The position numbers were made by a program, and so were the translations under genes. The notes beneath the pieces are model-generated. The model saw nothing but the letters and a program-made list of their open reading frames with translations. It made no database searches and was not told the DNA's origin. This document shows positions 1 to 5,534 of a stretch of DNA of 7,670 bases, piece by piece. Position 1 is the first letter of the stretch. The number at the start of each line of letters is the position of its first letter. This DNA is from Limiplasma sp045538465 (lineage in GTDB: Bacteria; Bacillota; Clostridia; Christensenellales; Aristaeellaceae): NCBI GenBank assembly GCA_045538465.1, contig JAZSRK010000090.1, forward strand, positions 1 through 7,670, in the 5' to 3' direction.

Positions 1-949
1 CATTGGCCTGCTTGAGCTGACCGATCAGGTTGGACAGCATGCCGCCGGGAACCTGATAGATGAGGGTGTTGGCGTCGGTCGCCAGCACGCGGGCAGGATC
101 GCGCCAGCCGTCCTTGGTCAGATCTTCAGCGATCTTGCGGAAGTGAGCGGCGATCTCAGTCAGCGCAACCAGATCCAGACCGGTGTCGTACTCGGTGCCC
201 TGCAGGGTAGCCACCAGAGACTCGGTGGTGGGCTGAGAGGTACCGTTACCCAGAGCGGAGATACAGGTATCCACCACATCTGCGCCAGCCTCGATGGCCT
301 TGAGCAGAGTCATGGCACCAGTACCGGTGGTGTCGTGGGTGTGCAGCACGATGGGCAGGCTGGTCTCCTGCTTCAGGCGCTTGATCAGGCTGTAGGCGCT
401 GTAAGGCAGAAGCAGGTTAGCCATATCCTTGATGCAGATCAAGTCGGCGCCCATGGCTTCGATGTCGGCAGCCAGCTTGACGAAGTAATCTTCGGTGTGC
501 ACGTCGCTGATGGTGTAGCTCATGGCCACTTCAGCCTTGCCGCCGTACTTCTTGGTGGCGGTAACGGCAGTCTGCATGTTGCGCAGGTCGTTCAGAGCGT
601 CGAAGCAGCGGATGATGTCGATACCGTTTTCCACGGCCTTCTTTACGAAGAACTCGACAACATCATCGGAATAGTGCTTGTAGCCCAGCAGGTTCTGGCC
701 GCGCAGCAGCATCTGCAGCTTGGTGTTGGGCATGGCCTTGCGCAGGTTGCGCAGGCGCTCCCAGGGATCTTCGTTCAAAAAGCGCAGGCAGCTGTCAAAA
801 GTAGCGCCGCCCCAGCACTCCAGAGAGTAGTAGCCCACTTTGTCCAGCTTCTCCAGCATGGGCTCCATCTGGGAAAACTTCATGCGCGTTGCGGCCTGAC
901 TCTGGTGACCGTCGCGCAGGATGGTATCAGTAATTCCAACCTTAGGCAT
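1..949 (-). CDS. oadA: OadA/PycB-type oxaloacetate decarboxylase alpha subunit (pyruvate carboxyltransferase), partial: C-terminus beyond the left edge
   Basis: The carboxyltransferase domain moves CO2 between oxaloacetate/pyruvate and carboxybiotin in the cytoplasm, next to the membrane pump. The ATG at 949 follows GAGGTG (956-961) by 6 nt, and 316 residues are visible before the edge. Family motifs are DTILRDGHQS (8-17), ECWGGATFD (44-52), LLRGQN (81-86), IRCFDALND (113-121), CIKDMAN (172-178), LHTHDTTG (202-209) and PGGMLSNL (301-308). Asp13, Lys174, His203 and His205 match the metal ligands and carbamylated lysine known from Vibrio OadA (D17, K178, H207, H209) at a constant offset of 4, so the enzyme looks active. 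The gene is last in the operon, 21 bp after oadB. Whether it ends in its own biotinyl domain (OadA, about 600 aa) or lacks one (5S/PycB, about 500 aa) lies outside the window. Family assignment is very secure; physiological direction is not. Confidence 0.95.
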   Translation of the reverse strand, partial: MPKVGITDTILRDGHQSQAATRMKFSQMEPMLEKLDKVGYYSLECWGGATFDSCLRFLNEDPWERLRNLRKAMPNTKLQMLLRGQNLLGYKHYSDDVVEFFVKKAVENGIDIIRCFDALNDLRNMQTAVTATKKYGGKAEVAMSYTISDVHTEDYFVKLAADIEAMGADLICIKDMANLLLPYSAYSLIKRLKQETSLPIVLHTHDTTGTGAMTLLKAIEAGADVVDTCISALGNGTSQPTTESLVATLQGTEYDTGLDLVALTEIAAHFRKIAEDLTKDGWRDPARVLATDANTLIYQVPGGMLSNLIGQLKQAN

Positions 950-955
950 TGTTTT

Positions 956-961
956 CACCTC
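956..961 (-). promoter_or_regulatory. Ribosome binding site of oadA
   Basis: On the minus strand GAGGTG lies 6 nt before the ATG at 949. It fixes the start, with the protein beginning MPKVGITDT, which is the usual N-terminus of this family. It sits entirely in the 21-bp gap after the oadB stop codon. Confidence 0.8.
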
Positions 962-970
962 ATTGATAGA

Positions 971-2158
971 TTAGCCGAACATGCTCAGCAGCATACCGGC
1001 CGCAATAGCGGAACCGATAACGCCAGCAACGTTGGGGCCCATGGCGTGCATGAGCAGGAAGTTCTTGGGGTTGGCCTTCTGGCCTTCCACCTGACTGACA
1101 CGGGCAGCCATAGGAACAGCGGATACACCAGCAGAGCCGATCAAGGGGTTGATCTTGCCACCGGTCAGCTTGTTCATCAGCTTAGCCAGCAACAGACCGC
1201 CAGCCGTACCGCAGCCGAAGGCAACCACGCCCACCACGATGATCATCAGGGTCTTGGGCTGCAGGAAGGTGTCAGCCGTAGCGGTAGCACCGACCGTGAT
1301 GCCAAGGAAGATGGTAACGATGTTCATCAGCTCGTTCTGCACGGTCTTGCACAGTCGATCTGCCACACCGGATTCCTTGAACAGGTTGCCCAGCATCAGG
1401 CAGCCGACCAGAGGAGCGGCAGAGGGCAGCAGCAGGCTGACGATGATGGTAACAGCAATGGGGAAAATGATCTTTTCCTTCTTGGTTACCGGGCGCAGCT
1501 GCTCCATCACGATCTCGCGCTCTTTCTTGGTGGTGAGGGCGCGCATGATAGGGGGCTGAATGACGGGTACCAGCGCCATGTAGCTGTAAGCAGCCACAGC
1601 GATGGGGCCCAGCAGGTGGGGCGCCAGCTTACCAGTCAGGTAGATAGCCGTGGGGCCGTCTGCACCGCCGATGATGCCGGTGGAAGCAGCTTCCTGAGCG
1701 GTAAAGCCGAAACAGGTGTAGCAAACGATAAAGGTCATGAAGATACCCAGCTGAGCAGCAGCGCCCAGCAGCAGGCTCTTGGGGTTGGCGATCAAGGGGC
1801 CGAAGTCGGTCATAGCGCCAACGCCGATGAAGATCAAGCAGGGATAGATACCCAGCTTAACGCCGAGGTACAGGTAGTCCAGCAGACCGGGAGTGATCTC
1901 CCCGTGACCGCCGAACAGATCCCAGTGCACGTGACCTTCGGCAAACAGCTCTTCGTGGTACATACCGGCAAAGGGCAGGTTGGTCAGCAGCATACCAAAC
2001 GCAATGGGCATCAGCAGCAGCGGCTCGTACTTCTTAACGATGGCAAGGTACAACAGCACGCATGCAACGATGATCATGATCAGCGGCTTGGGATCCTGGA
2101 TCAGCCCGTAAATACCGGAGTCCATGCAAAGCTTCAACAAGCTTTCGCCGATATTCAT
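971..2158 (-). CDS. oadB: Sodium ion-translocating decarboxylase, beta subunit (OadB/MmdB/GcdB family)
   Basis: This integral membrane pump subunit decarboxylates carboxybiotin and couples the reaction to sodium export. It has 395 residues (Klebsiella OadB has 433) and is hydrophobic throughout, with roughly nine or more membrane segments. The residues known to matter in Klebsiella OadB all map with a constant offset of 36. They are Asp203 = Asp167 in GGADGPTAI, Tyr229 = Tyr193, and Asn373/Gly377/Ser382/Arg389 = Asn337/Gly341/Ser346/Arg353 in the NPLIGSAGVSAVPMAAR stretch. Asn412 = Asn376 in GPNVAGVIGS. The pump should therefore be functional. The ATG at 2158 gives the normal N-terminus, but its Shine-Dalgarno is weak (GAGCTGAAAAGCT before ATG) and lies in a possible hairpin. 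The gene sits 47 bp after the biotin carrier gene. The sequence does not show which substrate feeds the pump, because beta subunits are shared in kind by oxaloacetate, methylmalonyl-CoA and glutaconyl-CoA decarboxylases. Confidence 0.97.
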   Translation of the reverse strand: MNIGESLLKLCMDSGIYGLIQDPKPLIMIIVACVLLYLAIVKKYEPLLLMPIAFGMLLTNLPFAGMYHEELFAEGHVHWDLFGGHGEITPGLLDYLYLGVKLGIYPCLIFIGVGAMTDFGPLIANPKSLLLGAAAQLGIFMTFIVCYTCFGFTAQEAASTGIIGGADGPTAIYLTGKLAPHLLGPIAVAAYSYMALVPVIQPPIMRALTTKKEREIVMEQLRPVTKKEKIIFPIAVTIIVSLLLPSAAPLVGCLMLGNLFKESGVADRLCKTVQNELMNIVTIFLGITVGATATADTFLQPKTLMIIVVGVVAFGCGTAGGLLLAKLMNKLTGGKINPLIGSAGVSAVPMAARVSQVEGQKANPKNFLLMHAMGPNVAGVIGSAIAAGMLLSMFG

Positions 2159-2162
2159 AGCT

Positions 2163-2205
2163 TTTCAGCTCGCTTTCTTAATAGTAAGGGAAGAAATGGC
2201 TGAAA
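2163..2205 (-). repeat. Nested inverted repeat between the biotin carrier gene and oadB
   Basis: On the minus strand TTTCAGC (2199-2205) pairs with GCTGAAA (2163-2169). Inside it TTTCTT (2191-2196) pairs with AAGAAA (2174-2179) around an 11-nt loop. In RNA this makes a two-part hairpin starting directly after the biotin carrier stop codon and ending 4 nt before the oadB start. The 3' arm covers the only Shine-Dalgarno-like bases of oadB. There is no U-tract after it, so it is not an intrinsic terminator. A role in translation level or mRNA processing is inference; the stems are AU-rich and could be chance. Confidence 0.4.
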
Positions 2206-2616
2206 TTAGCCAATCACAACCAGAGTGTCGCCGCTGTTGACGGAAGCGCCCTTGGCAGCCACGATCTGAGCCACGGTACCGTCGCAGGGAGCCAGAATTT
2301 CGTTTTCCATCTTCATGGCCTCGAGGATGACCAGCAGGTCGCCCTTCTTAACAGAAGCGCCCTGAGCAACCTTCACATCCAGCACGGTGCCGGGCATGGG
2401 GGCGGTCACCTTTTCACCACCGGCCACGGGAGCGGCAGCGGGGGCAGGAGCAGCAGCGGGAGCAGCCACGGGGGCAGCAGGAGCGGCCACAGGAGCAGCT
2501 ACGGGAGCCACGGGGGCAGCCACAGGAGCAACAGCAACGGGAGCAACAGCGCCGCCAACTTCTTCAACGGCTACAGAGTAAGCAACACCATTAACGGTAA
2601 CATTAAACTGACGCAT
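2206..2616 (-). CDS. Biotin carboxyl carrier protein (gamma subunit of a sodium-pumping decarboxylase; MmdC/1.3S type)
   Basis: This 136-residue stand-alone carrier shuttles CO2 on biotin between the carboxyltransferases and the OadB pump. Residues 1-19 (MRQFNVTVNGVAYSVAVEE) form the short N-terminal strand region usual in this group. Residues 22-66 are an Ala/Pro/Val linker, and residues 67-136 are the biotinyl domain. The biotinylation motif EAMKMEN is at 99-105, with Lys102 as acceptor 34 residues from the C-terminus, the classical spacing. The conserved APMPGTV (72-78) is also present. The ATG at 2616 is well fixed by AGGAGGA 8 nt upstream. The gene lies 45 bp after oadG and 47 bp before oadB, matching the mmdD-mmdC-mmdB order. 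It needs a biotin-protein ligase encoded elsewhere. Family assignment is near certain. Which of the two carboxyltransferases in the operon it serves, or whether it serves both, is open. Confidence 0.96.
   Translation of the reverse strand: MRQFNVTVNGVAYSVAVEEVGGAVAPVAVAPVAAPVAPVAAPVAAPAAPVAAPAAAPAPAAAPVAGGEKVTAPMPGTVLDVKVAQGASVKKGDLLVILEAMKMENEILAPCDGTVAQIVAAKGASVNSGDTLVVIG
2419..2553 (-). repeat. Low-complexity Ala/Pro/Val linker-coding repeat inside the biotin carrier gene
   Basis: About 45 codons encode only Ala, Pro, Val and two Gly, in repeats of the APVA/APAA type. The DNA is an imperfect run built from GCTCCT/GCCCCC/GTGGC units. Such linkers let the biotinyl domain swing between active sites. 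The repeats are prone to length change by slippage, so linker length may vary between strains. Confidence 0.8.
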
Positions 2617-2624
2617 GATAAAAA

Positions 2625-2631
2625 TCCTCCT
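2625..2631 (-). promoter_or_regulatory. Strong ribosome binding site of the biotin carrier gene
   Basis: AGGAGGA on the minus strand lies 8 nt before the ATG at 2616. It is the strongest Shine-Dalgarno in the window and contrasts with the weak one of oadB just downstream. This fits a higher demand for the small soluble carrier than for the membrane pump. Confidence 0.75.
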
Positions 2632-2661
2632 AAAAGAATATGATCATTGACCAAGGATGCA

Positions 2662-3054
2662 TTAGAAACGGCTGTATACCTGTTCTTCGCGGCCGGCACG
2701 GTTCCAAGCGGGCGCATTATGGATGCGCTTCACGTGGCGAACCACAAACTTGTTGTCGCCCATCACCATGGTAAGAGCGGCGCTGATGGCAGCGACCACT
2801 TCCATGGAAACGGCTTCGTTGTTCATGGCCAGTGCAGCGGTGATGGCAGCAAGAACCTCATCGGAAACCTGATTGGCATCGGCAGCTTTTGCAGGCTCCG
2901 CTTTCGGGGCGGCCTTGGTCTTCTGCTTCTTTTCCTTCTTGCCGCCAGTGAACGTGGTCAGCAAGGTAATGAAAACGATCAGAATGATCAGACCGACGAA
3001 AACGGTCAGCAGGCCCAAAGCGCCAACGCCCAGACCAAAGAATAAACTCTCCAT
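2662..3054 (-). CDS. oadG: Sodium pump decarboxylase gamma/delta subunit (OadG/MmdD family)
   Basis: This small membrane anchor and assembly subunit of the decarboxylase complex has 130 residues. One strong membrane segment lies at about 10-36 (VGALGLLTVFVGLIILIVFI region), with a short N-terminal tail outside. A Lys/Ala-rich linker spans about 38-62, followed by two similar segments, DEVLAAITAALAM (65-77) and MEVVAAISAALTM (84-96). The C-terminus PAWNRAGREEQVYSRF (115-130) is the conserved tail of Firmicutes members of this family. The ATG at 3054 is preceded by AAGGAAGG at a good distance. The gene follows the carboxyltransferase by 21 bp, as in methylmalonyl-CoA decarboxylase operons. It does not look catalytic itself. 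In known complexes it ties the carboxyltransferase to the beta subunit; that role here is inferred from family and position. Confidence 0.93.
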   Translation of the reverse strand: MESLFFGLGVGALGLLTVFVGLIILIVFITLLTTFTGGKKEKKQKTKAAPKAEPAKAADANQVSDEVLAAITAALAMNNEAVSMEVVAAISAALTMVMGDNKFVVRHVKRIHNAPAWNRAGREEQVYSRF

Positions 3055-3075
3055 CGATGTACCTTCCTTTCGGCT

Positions 3076-4548
3076 TTACATCGGCAGGTTGCCGTGCTTC
3101 TTCGGCGGGTTGGAATCCCGCTTGGAAGCCAGCATTTCCAGTGCAGAAATGATCATGGCACGGGTGTTGGCGGGCTGAATGACATCATCGACCATGCCAG
3201 CCTTGGCAGCGCACAGGGCACCAGCCACTTCATCCACGTACTGGGCAGCATACTTGCTGCGGGCATCCTCCACGGACAGCTCGGTGTCGGCCTTTACCTC
3301 GTTGCGGTACAGCACGGCCACAGCAGCCTCGGGGGTAAGAGCAGAAATAACAGCGCTGGGCCAAGCATAGGTAACATCAGCGTTGGCCTTGCCGCCCATG
3401 GCAACATAAGCCTGACCGATGGCATCGCCGGTGACCACGGTCACCATAGCGGTGGTCGCTTCGGCATAGGCGAAGAGCAGCTGGCTCTGAGCCTTGAACA
3501 GCCAGCCCTGCTGCTGGATGCTTTCCACTTCCACGCCGCAGGTGTCGAGCAAGCTGACCACGGGAATGCCGAAGCAATCCATGAAGCGTACAAAGCGAGC
3601 GGCCTTGGTGAGAGCACCGGCCTTCAGCTTGCCGCAAGCAGCTACCACACCAACGGTGCGGCCGCCCATACGACCCAGTGCCACGCGCACGGAGGGCTCG
3701 TAGTCGGCATACAGCTCCAGCTTAGCGCCATTATCGAACAGGGCGGTCAGCAGAGCATCGGTATCATTGGCATCGATCTCAGGCAGGAGACGGCTCATAT
3801 CGTCGGTATCAACGATGTCGCTGTCTTCCAGATTGCTGGCGGGCAGCAGATCCAGAACCTGACGAGCCTTGAGGATGGCCTCATCCTCATCGGCAGCCAC
3901 CAGCGCCACAGCGCCCATGGAAGCAGCGACCTTGGCGCCGCCCACTTCCTCAGCGTTTACCTGCAGACCGTTCATGGCAGCCATGACCTGAGGACCAAAC
4001 ACCATCAGCTGACCAACTTTCTCAGCCATGATGGTAACATCGGCGATCTGGCTGATGAGCGCAGCACCGCCAATGCAGGGACCCAGCACCAGTGCCACCA
4101 TGGGGCACACGCCGCTGAGCTTGGCCATCTTGTTGTAGATCTCGGAGTAGGCGCTCATAGCAGCAGCACCCTCATCGATACGCACACCGGCGCTATCCAT
4201 CATGGCCAGCACGGGTGCGCCGGTCTTGAGGGCCATATCCAGCAGCTTAACGATCTTCTGGGCCTGCATTTTACCCATGGCACCGCCATGTACGGTAAAA
4301 TCCTGAGCGAAGAGGTACACCGGACGCTGATCGATGGTGGCATAGCCAGTCACCACGCCTGCGCCCTCGTCTTCCTTGCTGACGAGTGCGAACAGCTCTA
4401 CGAAGCTGCCCTCGTCTGCCATTTTGGTAATGCGCTCACGGGCAGTCAACTTGCCGGCGTCACGCTGTTCCTTAAGGCGCTTTTCATCTCCGTCAACGAT
4501 CAGCTGACGAAGCTCCAACGCCTTTTGAAGGTTTTGAGAGTTCTGCAT
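3076..4548 (-). CDS. Acyl-CoA carboxyltransferase subunit (MmdA/PccB/12S-like), with divergent C-terminal half
   Basis: This is a crotonase-fold carboxyltransferase of 490 residues; family members are usually about 510-525. It would move CO2 between an acyl-CoA and the biotin carrier. The N-terminal, CoA-binding half is normal: KLTARERI (33-40), FTVHGGAMGKMQAQKI (84-99), DSAGVRIDEG (118-127) and the oxyanion-hole loop GPCIGGAA (156-163). The C-terminal half keeps KAARFVRF (315-322), YAEAT (361-365), YAWP (394-397) and the end motif PPKKHGNLPM. In the biotin-side region it has LLDTCGVEVESIQQQGW (333-349) where PGFLPG is usual, FKAQS in place of RHGAK, and GDAIGQAY (374-381) in place of RKAYGGAY. 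It is first in the operon, and its ATG at 4548 follows AAGGAG by 7 nt. Gene order favours methylmalonyl-CoA decarboxylase alpha. A malonyl-, glutaconyl- or other acyl-CoA substrate, or a mainly structural role, cannot be excluded. Confidence 0.92.
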   Translation of the reverse strand: MQNSQNLQKALELRQLIVDGDEKRLKEQRDAGKLTARERITKMADEGSFVELFALVSKEDEGAGVVTGYATIDQRPVYLFAQDFTVHGGAMGKMQAQKIVKLLDMALKTGAPVLAMMDSAGVRIDEGAAAMSAYSEIYNKMAKLSGVCPMVALVLGPCIGGAALISQIADVTIMAEKVGQLMVFGPQVMAAMNGLQVNAEEVGGAKVAASMGAVALVAADEDEAILKARQVLDLLPASNLEDSDIVDTDDMSRLLPEIDANDTDALLTALFDNGAKLELYADYEPSVRVALGRMGGRTVGVVAACGKLKAGALTKAARFVRFMDCFGIPVVSLLDTCGVEVESIQQQGWLFKAQSQLLFAYAEATTAMVTVVTGDAIGQAYVAMGGKANADVTYAWPSAVISALTPEAAVAVLYRNEVKADTELSVEDARSKYAAQYVDEVAGALCAAKAGMVDDVIQPANTRAMIISALEMLASKRDSNPPKKHGNLPM

Positions 4549-4727
4549 TTCCCTTCTCCTTCCATGCGGTATATGGTAATCATGGGCCTTATTTTCATAA
4601 AGCCCAATTTAAACCCCATTCCAACTATTCCACATATCCTTCCTGTTTTCCTGCCCAAATGTGAAGATTTAGACAATTTTTTTGCACGTTTCTTTTGGAA
4701 GTGAGCAAATGCAAATGCAGCCATATT
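4549..4727 (-). other. Intergenic leader upstream of the decarboxylase operon
   Basis: These 179 bp carry no credible gene. The upstream part is A-rich on the minus strand (a run of seven A, then TTGTCT). About 50 bases before the inverted repeat are nearly free of C and full of GG pairs (CAGGAAAACAGG, GTGGAATAGTTGGAATGGGG). I see no consensus sigma-A promoter; the best candidates are weak (TTGGAA, 19 bp, TATGAA; or TTGGGC, 17 bp, CATGAT). No intrinsic terminator for the acetyltransferase gene is visible, so read-through from upstream is possible. The ribosome site AAGGAG is at 4556-4561. Confidence 0.45.
4583..4606 (-). promoter_or_regulatory. 24-bp inverted repeat in the leader of the decarboxylase operon (operator or RNA hairpin)
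   Basis: On the minus strand TGGGCTTTAT, loop GAAA, then ATAAGGCCCA form 10-bp arms. The only mismatch becomes a U-G pair in RNA. The repeat ends 34 bp before the carboxyltransferase ATG. It lies in the 179-bp gap between two transcription units, which points to control of the five-gene operon. A weak -35-like TTGGGC begins one base before it, and CATGAT (a -10-like sequence) overlaps its end with a 17-bp spacer. A repressor site between -35 and -10 is therefore possible. No T-run follows, so it is not a normal terminator. The bound factor is unknown; I do not recognise the motif. Confidence 0.5.
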
Positions 4728-5534
4728 TTAGCTATTCAAAAACCAAACAGGATAGGCGCCTTTTTCCCGATAGCCTAATTTCTGTGCCAGCGCTACCGAC
4801 TCGCGGTTGGCAGCATCCCAGCTTGGGTAATGCCCTTTTGCAAGGCAGCGCAGTATCAATTCAGCGCAGCAGGCGGTCGCGATGCCCTTGCGCCGCCAAT
4901 CGCTGCGGGTATCCACTTCGATCTCGATGCCTTCCCGGTAGCGAATATACGACGATGCGCCGCCGATGAGTTCTTTCCCATACAAAGCTGCAATACCCAG
5001 GCCGTCCTGTTCGTAATGCTTTTTTCCAGCAAATTGGGAGCAAAAGTCCATCGACCAATCCTGCTGCATTACCAGATCGTAGATCTCGCCTTGAATGGGC
5101 ACAAGAGTAACGCCGCAGGGCACTTGTTTTGCAAGATACGCCAAACGCTCCGGCTCAAAGCCATCCGTCTCTTTGCAAATAGCATACCGCTCCCCTGCCT
5201 TTACCGCATCGCCGAACACTTGCTGGATCCGTTTGCTCCACGCATCATCTTGCGGTGTGATGATCGCAAAGCGATTTTGCAGATGCTCCTTTAGCGCCAT
5301 AAGCAATCTTTCTGCGCTTGGCAAAGCGGCATCCCCGGCAAGAAAAACAAAATCGCCAGTCTGGCAGAGGGCCACCTGCGGCGTAGGGTCTGCATCGTCT
5401 TGTAGCGCCCACACTTGCCCCATCATGCCCTCAAGTGCTGTCCAGATAAGGGTCTCTTCCCAACCATCAAAAAGAGAAGCAGCACGCTTAAGCGCTGCCT
5501 CTCCTGTAATAAGCCGCATCATTTTTTGTTCCAC
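4728..5534 (-). CDS. GNAT-family N-acetyltransferase (GNAT_acetyltran type), substrate unknown
   Basis: This is probably an acetyl-CoA-dependent acyltransferase of 268 residues, soluble and cytoplasmic. The catalytic GNAT fold is in the C-terminal third. Acetyl-CoA loop motif A is EIEVDTRSDWRRKGIATACC, with the R-x-x-G-x-A signature at 214-219. Motif B follows as SWDAANRESVALAQKLGYREKG (238-259). The long N-terminal part (about 1-140) is typical of the two-part GNAT family near PF12746 and gives no substrate clue. The GTG at 5534 is chosen because AGGAG (5543-5547) lies 8 nt upstream. This start overlaps the dehydratase gene by 16 bp. An ATG at 5522 would share ATGA with that gene's stop and shorten the protein by four residues. 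Tight overlap suggests translational coupling. A self-protection, sugar-amine or small-molecule acetylation role is conceivable, but the sequence does not decide it. Confidence 0.88.
   Translation of the reverse strand: MEQKMMRLITGEAALKRAASLFDGWEETLIWTALEGMMGQVWALQDDADPTPQVALCQTGDFVFLAGDAALPSAERLLMALKEHLQNRFAIITPQDDAWSKRIQQVFGDAVKAGERYAICKETDGFEPERLAYLAKQVPCGVTLVPIQGEIYDLVMQQDWSMDFCSQFAGKKHYEQDGLGIAALYGKELIGGASSYIRYREGIEIEVDTRSDWRRKGIATACCAELILRCLAKGHYPSWDAANRESVALAQKLGYREKGAYPVWFLNS

Noticed and set aside
143..2203. Very long open frame of 686 codons on the plus strand
   Set aside because: It is antisense to oadA, the biotin carrier spacer and oadB, which have clear family motifs. The Gln/His/Gly-rich translation is what biased GC-rich codons give on the opposite strand.
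2419..2553. Repetitive DNA that could be read as a CRISPR-like or tandem-repeat locus
   Set aside because: It is in frame inside the biotin carrier gene and encodes a normal Ala/Pro linker; there are no spacers.
4660..4690. A/T-run after the acetyltransferase gene as a terminator
   Set aside because: On the transcribed strand the run is A, not U, and no GC-rich stem precedes it.
3094..4704. Open frame of 536 codons on the plus strand
   Set aside because: It is antisense to the acyl-CoA carboxyltransferase; its composition is artefactual and no domain is seen.
4500..4724. Minus-strand frame of 74 codons across the leader of the decarboxylase operon
   Set aside because: It overlaps the secure start of the carboxyltransferase in another frame and has no family resemblance; the leader hairpin explains the region better.
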